Assembly (NCBI GenBank): GCA_014904845.1
Contig: MU119412.1
Location: 34,148 to 98,147 of the forward strand
DNA length: 64,000 nucleotides
Direction: 5' to 3'
Origin: Acephala macrosclerotiorum
Taxonomy: Eukaryota > Ascomycota > Leotiomycetes > Helotiales > Mollisiaceae
The position numbers and the translations under genes are program-made. Each line of letters opens with the position of its first letter. The stretch's first letter is position 1. The notes below the pieces were generated by a model. The model was not told the origin of the DNA, made no database searches, and worked only from the letters and a program-made list of their open reading frames with translations. This document shows, piece after piece, positions 36,844 to 47,242 of this stretch.

Positions 36844-39555
36844 ATGTTGTTCACTGCTGGCGTCTTGGCGTTGTGCCTCCCGCAAGTCTTTGCCATACCT
36901 GCTGCCAAAGCAGTCGCGTCGAAGTCGTCGGTACAAATCAACAAACTGCTGTCCGGCAAGCCGCGCTGGTAGTTGCAACAAAAGCTGCGATAGGTAAGCA
37001 ATCCTTTCTAATGGGGAAGCATGTACTAAATCTGACCAATGGAATCACCATCTCTACCAACACCACTCCTACCGCTCACTCAGCCGCAGACACCCTTTTA
37101 TCCACAATCTTGATCTTCGCTCGGGATTCTGCATCGGCGTATTCTGCATTTTCAGGACTCAACGCGACGCGATCCCATACTGAGTTGTCGTTGTCCCTCA
37201 AGCTGGCATTGCCCTTCCTGTGCTCAACAGCACCCGGCAATTGTGGTGCTCTCCGAAGTCAGTTATGACTGTGGCGGAACGCTCGGGTTCCAGAGCGCGC
37301 TCAATTCTTCAGTGGGCTTCCTTGTACTAATATCAGATCAGCTTTGGTGTTCGTATGGTGCGCCTCGACGTCTTTCCCTCAGCGGCTTCTGGAACCACAT
37401 CTCTTGAAGGTTGTTGTGACGATGGTGTGGAGCAATACGTGAATATCACCAGTACCGGCGAGTTCCGAACTTCTGGGCTCAAAATTGGCGCAGGTGTCAG
37501 CACAATGGGATTGTGGCACTATCCTGCCTCCATCACCAACGCCACCGTTGCCACCGAATTTGCTCAGATTGCGCCCACGACTGGCTTTGCCAAAGCTTCT
37601 ACGGCTGGGGTCATCAATAAGATTGATGGCAGACAACAGGTAGGAGCTTTCTGGGATATGCGGGATGAATCGGGCTTACCAATGATAGATGGTCTTTTTC
37701 ACCAGCTTTGCGACAGATTGGAGCGCAACTTCGAATTTCCTTCAACACGCATGGATCCATTGGGTAACGAGAAATTTATGTATGTCTGGAATGTCAAGAC
37801 TCGGATCTCTAACTGAGGGCTACAAGATACCGACTATCGTCGAGTCACCCTGAATACACAAGGTTAGTGGCTTGTCGCATGATCCTTCCATAGATCTAAT
37901 ATATTACCAGTTGATGATATGTTCCTTGAATCTGATATCTATTCTCCAAATGGTACGACATATCAAATCACTTCAGCAGATCTGGCTGAACATGTTACGT
38001 GAATGGAGAGTGTCAACTCGTGAATGGCTGAAGGGAGTGATTGGTTCATTGAGGTTGGACACAATGGGAATGGAAACATTGAGGTCGGTTTCATGGACTT
38101 TCTGTCACGGCATCGCTGACTTGCATTAGGATGTCGAAGACGTTGATGATGGCAACACCTGTAACCCAGGTTCTATTGAATATGACGTACGTTTTCACCA
38201 CAGGTCACCCTTCAATGCCCCAGGACTTGTAATTGGTTCTCATTGGGCTTCTGAACTTACAACGGCTTTGCTGACGCTTCATAGGATCAAATCAACACAC
38301 CTCTCGAATTTGCGAAGCCCATAGGCACCGGCACAAGCCTCTGGCCCTCTACTCCTGCCACATATCCATACGCCGTCACTTGCACCAACTTGGATGCGTT
38401 GAAAGTCTGGTGGGTAGAGCCCGCTAGCCTCAACGCCTTCGCCTATGTCTCGCACACCTTCACGCGCGAGGACCAGGACAATGCTACCTACTTCGACTGC
38501 TCGCGGGAGATCTCGTGGAATCAAGCTTGGCTCACTCAAGTAGGCATCGCAGCCGCCGTCAGTTTCAGTCTAAAAGGAATCATCCCGCTAGCAATCACTG
38601 GACTTCATAACGGCGATGCTCTTAGAGCATGGCTTGACAATGGCATCGTGAGCGTCGTTGGCGACAACACGAGACCTGTTTTGATGAATTCGGTATAGTT
38701 CGGTGTAATCGAACTGCCTGTGCGGAGGCTGATATATTCTAGGTCAACGAGATGTGGCTCCTCATCTCAACTGTCGCTGAGAATGGATATGCCGGTGTGC
38801 AGATCAGTCCCAGATGGGCTACGAGTATTTACTATAATGTGAGCGTCTTCTTGCCATGATCACCTGCATATTTTGTCCATTAACACGACTCAGTGTCAAC
38901 TACCTCCATGCGCTGTTTTGGAATGGATCAATACTTCAGCTGGCGATGGTGATTGGTACACACTCTTGGAGCTCGAGAAGCAAACAAACACCCGCCATCT
39001 GCTTGGACTCCATCACGACGCATTCATGTCCCATCAAGCAAATCTAAACTATCTGACTGCACCAGAAACCGAGCTCAATGGGGTCTCAGCAAAATGCTGG
39101 CTGTTTCAGGCTTGGGCAGAAACTATGTCCAGGAGATGATTAGACTCGTGGACTGGCCTATTGTCTCACAGAAGCACGATGATGTAAGTTTCAACACCTG
39201 AATTTGACCTCATCTCTGACGGCTTTCAAGATGGCAGCAGGCCTTGCCTCCCGCATGGCTCGAGATGGATGCACCCCTCAACTAACGTACAAGACCAACC
39301 CCACGAAGCAGAAAATCACAGGCATCACTCTCACGACCACCCACAACAATTGTACAGCATTAATCCCAGTGACCGTCTCTGGAAATGTTACCGATACCGA
39401 AGGATTCACGACTGAGCAGCTGGGCTCAGATCCCCTCACGAGTAAGTCGTTCCCTCCCCGCGCGCTCCCGAGTCGTGCTAGTTTCATTTTCAGTCTGGGT
39501 TAAAATGTCAGGATCTCCTGTCACCTTCACTCTCAGCGAGGCTGTTCCTTTCTAA
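36844..39555 (+). pseudogene. Agd3-like polysaccharide deacetylase (CE18), decayed
   Basis: Relatives remove N-acetyl groups from galactosaminogalactan outside the cell. The start at 36844 encodes a signal peptide (MLFTAGVLALCLPQVFAIPA). Recognisable blocks follow in order: ILIFARDSASAYSAFSGLN; VVLSEVSYDCGGTLGFQSAL; VRMVRLDVFPSAASG; then VDDMFLES, whose first residues come after an intron and include the metal-binding Asp motif; VGHNGNGNIE; SHTFT; AITGLHNGDALRAW; LLGLHHDAFM; VRLVDWPIVSQKHDD-like; and GSPVTFTL before TAA at 39553. The N-terminal third changes frame several times, with stops such as TAC-TGA and TAC-TAA. The middle (38020-38290) is also scrambled. In the HTFTH metal site the second His is Arg (HTFTRED). 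Both frame lesions and a lost ligand argue against activity. Confidence 0.85.
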
Positions 39556-39741
39556 AATGTTCCATCTCTCTGCATTACATCGGAGTTAGCGGAGAACTAA
39601 AAGCGTGAAATCGTACCACGGGTTTATCACGTGTATGGAGGGCAACCTTAAACTAGGAAATAGTGGGATGTCCCTCGTACCTCGCGCCATGCCCTGCCTT
39701 TAACGACTTGAACTTTAAAATAATATAATATATAGATTTTT
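39556..39741. other. Flank between agd3-like pseudogene and AT island 2
   Basis: Short transition zone that becomes AT-rich from about 39715. Nothing recognised. Confidence 0.4.
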
Positions 39742-39770
39742 TATTCGCACCGGCTCCGCCGGCGCGAATA
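39742..39770. repeat. GC-rich hairpin at the island edge
   Basis: Arms TATTCGCACCGGC and GCCGGCGCGAATA pair with one mismatch around a 3-base loop (TCC). It is strikingly GC-rich inside AT-rich DNA. It may be a transposon end or structural remnant. Confidence 0.6.
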
Positions 39771-40360
39771 GGGGCGTTCTCCTCTCTCCCGATGCAAAGC
39801 TAAAGCTTAAGTTTTACGAAGAGCTTTACGGGGAGCGCTAAATGCTAAAAGCGACACATTTTAGCGTTTCTTGGCAAAACCTTGGCGTAAAAACGTGATA
39901 TAAATATTTTAAAAATATTATATTTTATTACGTAAACTTTATATAGACTTTTTTTTCTTTTAATAAAAAACTTTTAATTATTATTAAAAGTATTTACTTA
40001 TTAATTAGAATAAATCTTTTATTTATCCTTTGTAACGTTTCCATAAGGAGAGAATATTGTCTTTTAGTTCATCGGAAAAGCTTCCGATACTACATTTCGT
40101 AAAATCAAAGACTATTAAAAAATATAAAAATACGTAATATACCAAAACTAGAATTAATTAAAACTTGATAATTTACTAATGAAATTACTTGAAATTTAAA
40201 ACACGATATTATTCATGTTATCGAATTATTTTTAATTAAAAAGTTTTTAATAATATTTATTTTTTCGGTTTTCAATAATTAATTAAAATAAATCTATAAA
40301 TAGAAATAAACTCCTTTTAATCGAAATAAATAAAAATACTTTAATTTATTTTACAAAATT

Positions 40361-40510
40361 TAAAAACGGTTACGAGAATTATTTTTGATTATTTTATATA
40401 ATATTAAAAAAAAATTTATATAAAATTTTTTTTTTTTTTTAATTTTTATATAAAGAAATTTTTAATATTATATAAAATAATCAAAAATAATTCCCGCAAC
40501 CGTTTTTTCA
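40361..40510. repeat. Fold-back inverted repeat within AT island 2
   Basis: About 50 bp from 40361 (AAAAACGGTTACGAGAATTA...) is repeated in reverse complement ending near 40508 (...TAATTCCCGCAACCGTTTTT). The short AT-rich loop is itself partly palindromic. The arms keep near identity despite the heavy AT bias. Confidence 0.7.
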
Positions 40511-40740
40511 TTTTTAAAATGGACTAAATTCTATATAATAATATAAGTTAAAATAAAATTTGTTTTTATTTACAAATTTTTTTAATTAATTAATAAAATT
40601 TAAAAAATTAAATATATTTTATTATTTATAAAATCAAATAATTTATTTATATCAAAATATTTCTTGTGTTTTAAGGATAATTAATGTCAAGTTTTATATG
40701 TTTTTATAAATAAACCGTTGTGTTTTAATTAAATTCTATT

Positions 40741-41187
40741 TTGGTGTATTACGAATTCCTGCACCCCCTGGTGGGCCAAGAATTGCCGAGAAAGCATTGC
40801 CGGTTCTTCCAGGCTAATCTTCACGTCACATTTGCTGACTTCTGCATTCATGCTCTCCACACTTGCAGCGTGGCACAATCTCACCAAAGATCTCCTCAAC
40901 GCCAATCCGCTGCACGATGTCTCTTTCAGCGCCCGAAAAATTATTCTCGAATCGTCTCAACCAGATGAGTGGGAGCCCTAAGCTAACCCCGAAATCTGCC
41001 AGCTCAGCCTCATGCAAGCTCTCTCTAGCACGAGTCGTCCAAACTGTGCCACTTTTGATCCCCGAATTGGCTGAATAGAATTCTACGGCACTGCAAAGCG
41101 AGATCTGTTTCAAGCATCGCGATATTGCAGCGTAGTATCAGGTACAATCCTCAGCCCTTCCCGTGCCTATTCTGGCCAAGACTACAA
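40741..41187. other. Non-AT-rich spacer, nothing recognised
   Basis: About 450 bp of ordinary composition between two repeats. The open frames show no known motif. Confidence 0.4.
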
Positions 41188-41912
41188 GCTAAGGCGAAAC
41201 CCCTGACCTTGGGCCATCCCTTGCTTAGGCCACTTTTTATATTAAAAACGCCGATTTTGGATCTTTATTATTTCTACGAATAATTAATAAATAATATATT
41301 TTAAATTTAAAATATAATTATAAAATTTTATTTTTTTTATTTTTTTAATTTAAATTTTTTAATTAAATTTTGAAATTTTTTTAAAAAAAAATTATATAAT
41401 TTATATATATTTTTTAAATAATTTTTATATAAAAAATTTATATATTTTTTTTTTAAAATTTGATAAAAATAAAATTAATTAATAATTTTTTATAAAAAAT
41501 TTTAATTTAAAATTTTATTAAAAAAATTTTTTATTAATAAATATTATATTTTAAATTATATTTTAATAAATAATCGTTTATAAAATTTATTATAAATATA
41601 TTTTAATTTATTAAAAAATAACGTTATAATTGCTTTATAAAGTTTCAAATTATACTTTATAAAGTGATCATTTATAAAACCCACTGCAAATACGCCTCGA
41701 CCCACTAAAGAACAGGCTTTTAAGCCCCGAGGAGGAGTAGAATTACGAAGGGATGCTTTAAGCGAGCTAATCAAGGGAGATTACAGGGCCTGTGTGAGGC
41801 ATTACAGGGCATTACTGGGCACATACCCTGTAGACCCAGACTTTTGACCGCGTTCTCCGTAAAAAGTGGCCCAAAGCAGGGGGTGGCCCAAGGTCAGGGG
41901 TGTTGCCTTAGC
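41188..41912. mobile_element. 725-bp element with ~54-bp terminal inverted repeats
   Basis: The left end GCTAAGGCGAAACCCCTGAC continues into CTTGGGCCA...GGCCACTTTTT. The right end, reverse-complemented, starts GCTAAGGCAACACCCCTGAC and continues CTTGGGCCA...GGGCCACTTTTT. The match extends about 54 bp with few differences. The left two thirds of the interior are AT-rich; 41690-41870 is of normal composition. No transposase is seen and no target duplication is clear, so the superfamily is open. Confidence 0.75.
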
Positions 41913-42240
41913 AAACGTTTCTTCCTTGTCTGTTCTCTCTCGTATTTGATTTCGTGATGTATGTTTCCAAGCCGGTCAAGCTGAAGCTGACATAACGTGC
42001 TCTCAGTGCCAATTTCTGCCAAGAAATCGCGCAAGGCATCATCGTCTGATTTATTGACAAACATTTCCGTGGTTTCGATTTTTTGTTTTCGGCTCTGATG
42101 GCGCCACGACTTACGTCTCCCGAGTGCTAAGTACTGATTCTTCGGGACATTGTTTCTCTACAAATCTATGAAACATTTCCCCACAATCCCCAGATCAACC
42201 AAAACGAAACATTCACGACCCCACACTCGCTGATCTCAAA
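41913..42240. promoter_or_regulatory. Upstream region of the GH114 gene
   Basis: Immediate 5' flank of the intact ega3-like gene. The last 60 bp before the start are C/A-rich, as is common at fungal leaders. The transposon-like element ends only about 330 bp upstream. Confidence 0.4.
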
Positions 42241-43221
42241 ATGTCACCATCCTGGATCCCCACCCACCATATCGACCCCGTCAAACAAGGCGATGTCTCC
42301 CAACCGCCGCCAAAATCCTTCCTCTCTCAACGAACAAAACGCTTCTGGATCGCCATCTGCGTCCTCCTCCTCATTATAACCATCAGCTTAGGAGTCGGTC
42401 TTGGCGTTGGCCTCACACGAGGAAGCGGAAGTGGCGGATCAGCCTCCTCAGAACCCTCTCCACCACTCAGCAACAACACCAACGCCACAACCGGCACATT
42501 CTGGCGCCCCGTCGCTGGCACGCCATGGCAAATCGTCCTCCAATACGCACTGAACGATACCTCAGTCGACGTTCCCATCTACGACATCGATCTCTTTACC
42601 AATCCCAAGTCCACCATCGACAACCTCCATTCTATGAACAGAAGTGTCATATGCTACTTTTCTGCGGGATCATATGAAGATTTTCGTCCCGATTCAGGCA
42701 ACTTCACCAAAAATGACTACGCCAAACCCCTCAAAGGCTGGCCTGGCGAATACTGGCTCAACACCAACTCCTCCAACGTCCGCTCAATTATGAGTTCGCG
42801 TCTCGCTCTCGCAGCATCCAAAGGCTGCGATGGCGTAGATCCTGATAATGTCGATGGCTACGACAACAATTCCGGTCTTGACCTCACTACCGATACCGCT
42901 ATCAACTACCTCACTTTCCTTGCCATCGAAGCCCATTCTCTGAATATGAGTATTGGGTTGAAGAATGCGGGGGCGATTGTTAATGCGACGGTGGGGATGT
43001 TGCAGTGGGAGGTTAATGAGCAGTGTGGGCAGTATAATGAGTGTGAGGATTTCAGACCTTTTATTGAGGCTAGGAAGCCGGTTTTTAGGATTGAGTATGC
43101 GGATTCGGCGCCGGAGGTTAGTGCGGTGACTGTACAGAGTATTTGTAATAATACGGAGGCAGAGGGGTTTTCGACTGTGATTAAGAATATGAATTTGGAT
43201 GATTGGGTGGACAGTTGTTGA
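42241..43221 (+). CDS. ega3: Ega3-like endo-alpha-1,4-galactosaminidase (GH114), intact
   Basis: Single exon, 326 residues. Residues 1-35 are cytosolic and Pro/Gln-rich. A signal-anchor helix (FWIAICVLLLIITISLGVGL) follows, then a Ser/Gly/Asn-rich stalk with N-glycosylation sites, then a GH114 barrel. Family landmarks are present: WQIVLQYALN near the start, VICYFSAGSYEDFRPD, GWPGEYWLN, GCDGVDPDNVDGYDN with its acidic cluster, and WEVNEQCGQYNEC. The Asp in DPDN and the Glu in NEQC fit the proposed catalytic pair of the family. In A. fumigatus Ega3 cuts galactosamine-containing galactosaminogalactan and sits between agd3 and sph3, as here. No lesion is visible, unlike its neighbours. Codon use changes from C-ending to G/T-ending near 42950, within the gene. 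Confidence 0.9.
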   Translation: MSPSWIPTHHIDPVKQGDVSQPPPKSFLSQRTKRFWIAICVLLLIITISLGVGLGVGLTRGSGSGGSASSEPSPPLSNNTNATTGTFWRPVAGTPWQIVLQYALNDTSVDVPIYDIDLFTNPKSTIDNLHSMNRSVICYFSAGSYEDFRPDSGNFTKNDYAKPLKGWPGEYWLNTNSSNVRSIMSSRLALAASKGCDGVDPDNVDGYDNNSGLDLTTDTAINYLTFLAIEAHSLNMSIGLKNAGAIVNATVGMLQWEVNEQCGQYNECEDFRPFIEARKPVFRIEYADSAPEVSAVTVQSICNNTEAEGFSTVIKNMNLDDWVDSC

Positions 43222-43792
43222 GATCACCAGATTCGCAATTCTATGTATACCATTTTGGATGTTTGTTCTGCATTCAAAGGAGTATATCTTCCCAAGGCCT
43301 CTTTCTCACACTTCTCGAGCAAGTTTCCATCAAATGCCCTTTTACTTCACATGAACTCAGCAAACGATCTCGCACGGGCAGTATCTTCGCCGTTTGGGAA
43401 AGCCTTCAAGCTGCCAACCGACTCGAGGAGCAACGGGATGCCTTCGTTACTTGGGGAATGGTCTTGGGAGAGATCAACGATCTGAGATGCATGCGATGTA
43501 TCTTCTATCTGCGTCTGGTGGTGCCATCACGGCTCCGCACCCAATGATGCTCATTCCAATTCATGGACACGCTGACATGTTTACATGCCGAATCGCAACT
43601 TTGGACTCGACGTCTTGGCAGGGGTAATGGGAGCCAGGAAGCAGGTTCCGCTTCCATGTATTGAACGCAGGACTTGGCTTCCTCTCATGGAGACTTTCAT
43701 TCAAACAAGATCTCCGTAATCGAACTGTCTTCCTCACTTCCATCAGCTCTCCATCTCCCCAACCTAATCCCCCAACTCGCCCATCACCCCGC
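43222..43792. other. Convergent spacer between ega3-like and sph3-like genes
   Basis: About 570 bp holding both 3' ends. Open frames lack known motifs. Confidence 0.4.
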
Positions 43793-44888
43793 TTAAACAT
43801 CCCCTCCCACCCCCTCTCCCGTCAAATACAAACTCCCAACCACATTACTCAACTCTCGCACCATAGCCCTCTTATTCCCTCCATTTGTCGTCCCACCACT
43901 CACCTCCCTATTAGGTACATTATAAATAATCGCAGTTAAAGTTTCCCTGCTAACCCTCGAACTCCTCTGCAGCGCTCTCGTCGACTTTCGAAAATCTTCC
44001 GCGTTGTATTCCGAAAACGCGTTCTCGAATATCACCGTACCGTTACTGGAGCTAAAGGAAAGATAATGGGAGTTGGAGAGGATGCCGGGGTTGTGGATTA
44101 TCTGTTGGTGATATAAGTTGTGGTCAGGCAGAGAGGGGAGGGAAGGGGAGGGGTTAAGCGAGCATGCCAAATCCCTCTTCGTCCGACATGAGGTTGGGAA
44201 TTGCCTAAATGGGTACAATATCACCAGTAAAAACAAGGAGTAACGTGCCAAAGAATCCCTCCCCAACCCACTCACATTCTGAATCACACTCACTAGCGTG
44301 GAATAAAACTCCCCACTAGCATCGCTCCAGTCACTCGTCATCTCATCCAAAAAAGATGCCCCTCGTTCCCATTCCTTGCATGCTTGCATTCGTCGATCAT
44401 GAAGCGTAGGTCTTGACATCATCTTGAACCAGCGAAATGGGACGATTGGTGTAGCTCGTAGGAACATACCCCACAGTCCTCACATTGTTGTACCCATTCA
44501 ATCTCGGGATATCTGTCGTGTAATTGCCATCCAACCCTTCCGGGCCACTATTCGGATTAACAATAACAATAAAATTTAATTTGGAATATGTCTCAATTCT
44601 AAATTCCGTCAGGGAAACCAATCATAGAGGAAAGAATGGGGAGGAAGAAAGATAAACAATGAGGAGAATGAGGTGACGGACGCAAAGAGCAAAGGATCCC
44701 ACGCCCCAGGATCAGGATATATATATATATAGCGACACCAAGACAGTCGGTGGCCCATTGTGCCTTTTCTTCCTTCCGAACATGATTGCAAGTGGGATAG
44801 CGAGGGCGAGGACCGTGATCAGGAGAAGGGTCCAGAAAACCCAGACTGGGATGCCAAAAAGCTTCGTTTTGCAGTGGACGCGGCGAGG
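43793..44888 (-). pseudogene. Sph3-like spherulin-4 glycoside hydrolase (GH135), frame-broken
   Basis: Relatives hydrolyse GalNAc-rich galactosaminogalactan and are needed for its synthesis. On the minus strand a membrane helix (VFWTLLLITVLALAIPLAI) is followed by PPTVLVSLYIY. The frame is then lost in a (TA)n tract at 44717-44731. The next frame resumes with YPDPGAWDP, which is the expected continuation, so a 2-bp repeat change explains the break. After an intron-like gap come LNFIVIVNPNSGPEG, YTTDIPRLNGYNNVRTVGYV and a second break at a T6 run near 44350 (RGIFF / DEMTSDWSD). The C-terminal part ends at 43793. The start codon is not certain. Both breaks are at slippage-prone runs, so assembly error is a live alternative. 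Confidence 0.75.
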
Positions 44889-45935
44889 TCACCTATCTGT
44901 CGAAAGCGGAAGTCAGGCTTGTTGGTGAGTAGATGAGGTTTGGAGGTCCGATAGGGGAGTCGAGGAAAAGAGCTGGTGAAAAGAGTGACCCATTTTTTGA
45001 TATCAGATGGCCGCCGAAGAGGACATGTTTTGTTAAAGTTGAGCTAGAGATGAAGATTAGGATGAATGGTGGAAATGCTCCCAAACAAAAGTAGAACGCC
45101 ACAATGATGTACGAAGATACAAAACCAATATGTTTTGCGGCTAAAGTCGATCGCCGTGCTTCATGCGTTCGACACTTTGTAGAGTGTTCTGAGGCTGGCC
45201 AATCACCGAGTCCCCCAATTCCGTGACTTGAACCTTATCTCAAGGGTAGCAAGTTTGAGGGCATTCAGGAATCTCCTCAAGAGAATCAATGCAGAATTCT
45301 TCCTCTTGAAATATGATAAAGCTCATAGTTTTGTATCTTTTGAAGAGAGATTAAAAATAAAAATAAAAAAGTGGCGCGGTAGTGATAAGCAAGCGAAAGC
45401 AAACGGGGAGGAAAGAAGTCCTTTCCCCTACTCCAGACGCGCAATAATAATGTTTGACTTTGATAGCTCATTAGACTCTCTATCTGGTCGTTTTCTCATG
45501 AAACTGATCGATATGAAGGCATTCCACACCTAATTCAGCTTGAAAATCCCTCAGAAAGTGAGGTGATAACGTGAACAGGCAGCCGGAATTACTTGTCATC
45601 TTTTGATGGGAGATGAAGGATTACTTGATCCTGAGCAACACTCAAGCAATGTCCAATATACAGCCGTTTGTATTCAACTACCTTACTGCGCACGGACAGA
45701 TGAGGTGGGAGAAGAATGAACTATAAGTGGAAGATCAATAAGAAGTCTAACACGAGACTATGCAAGCACAGTAAAAGCAACTTGTGAGCAAGACCTAAGT
45801 CATCGCAGCGTCTGTTGTGTCGATTTGACCATTAGAACAGAATGTCAAGTCACCGAAGCCATCATCAACTACTTCTCGATGCCCCGCATCGGTGCATCAT
45901 TTCGTACACATCCTTCGAAGAAGTCCTCTACTCCC
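44889..45935. other. Intergenic, no uge3-like gene found
   Basis: About 1 kb beyond the sph3-like gene, where the A. fumigatus cluster would carry the UDP-glucose 4-epimerase uge3. I find no Rossmann GxxGxxG or YxxxK epimerase motif here or in the rest of the window. Confidence 0.45.
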
Positions 45936-47242
45936 TCAGAACAGCCATTTCTCGTTGTAAACTGCCCATCCAGTCTGGTGGTCATGCTTCTCTCCGCAAT
46001 CGGAGCAGTATATATCATGTAGCGAACTCGGATCCTGCAACCCAAGCTTGAAGGCATTGAGAATTAATTCTCTAGTGTGGGTGCCTAGATCAAGGGAGTT
46101 CTGAACGATGTCGTCCAAACCTGAAGCTTTCCCACAGAATTTGCAAATTTGTCTCTCTCGATTCATGGTTGAGCCTCGAAATGTGATGGTTGTTACTATA
46201 ATTGATGTATCGTTAGCATTGTAGACATCCCGAGAAGATTTCAGGCATACCATCGATATCAAGCAAATCTGCAATGTGCTTCCGTTCAACTTCAGTCAAG
46301 AGCCATCTGTATGAAGCTTTGCCTCGTGCATCGACAACCATCTTTGACGGTCGTAGTCTGTCATAAGAGGAAGGACGGGAATTGAAGAGGGTTGGATAGC
46401 ATATTTCCAACCAGTAGTTCCATTCGAACTTCATTCCCGTCACGGTTGCTACAGCTGCCACAGTCGCCATTCCTCCACCAACAAGAGAAGTACCATGATG
46501 CAGCCACCGCTCTTCATATACTTTGTGATCAAACATAGACCACAACTGATAAGCCCAGCCACCCTCTGCTTAGAAGGTGACCCAAGATTCTTGGGTAACC
46601 TGCTCCTTTTGATTGTCTTCCAATGGTAGCCAATAAAAAATTGATATCAATGCTCCGAAACTACGAGATTCGCAATTGGCGTGATATGTGTACACCTTCG
46701 ATCCTCGCCTAGAACATTGTACAACATTGGCGAGGACCTTCCTCGCACGGTTCTGAATCATGACACCAGTTCGAAAGAGTGCCGAGACGAGACGTGCTCG
46801 TATACTGCTATCTATCCTTGAATGATAGCATATCATCTTTGATATAATTGTGTGAATGGCCTTGAGATATTTCTTGGTAGAAAATGTCTCATTTGACCGC
46901 TGGACCGCTAATGGGAACGTTTCCGAACTGAAAATCAGTATGGTTACACAACAGATCTCCAACTTGGGAGAGCCAATATCTATGGAAGGGACACAAGTAT
47001 GGGGCAATCCAATGAAGGTAACATCCGATAAAGTGAAGTGAGACATCCATGTGTGACGGTACTCGACATACATTGCGCATATCGCCTTGGTAAGCACAAC
47101 CGTAGCCAGACTTAGATCTACATAAAGCTTGCAGCCGATAATCGGTCTTAGAATTGCAACATCGAAGGGAGAATACCATTTCAAAGCGAAGTCAAAAACG
47201 GTACTGGAGAGGCAAGTTGTGTTACAGCTCTGCACGGGGATG
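45936..47242 (-). pseudogene. Unknown gene with a nonsense codon and a C-terminal Cys motif
   Basis: Exon 1 (about 47242-46251) and exon 2 (46195-45936) flank a canonical 55-bp intron. Exon 1 has helical or membrane-like stretches (LYVDLSLATVVLTKAICAMY, ALISIFYWLPLEDNQ). It is interrupted by TAA at 46572-46570, after which the same frame continues (AEGGWAYQLWSMFDHKVYEE), so the stop looks like CAA changed to TAA. Exon 2 contains CKFC and CSDCGEKHD, a possible zinc site. The 5' end is unclear: the frame opens just after an AATTCAG acceptor-like site, so upstream exons probably exist. No family recognised. Confidence 0.55.

Larger units (their letters stand above)
39715..40740. repeat. AT-rich island 2 (RIP-like)
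   Basis: Strongly AT-biased, no coding potential. It contains the GC-rich hairpin near its left edge and a fold-back repeat at 40361-40510. It separates the agd3-like and ega3-like genes. Confidence 0.8.

Noticed and set aside
40741..41113. Possible epimerase (uge3) remnant between AT islands
   Set aside because: No Rossmann or YxxxK motif in any frame.
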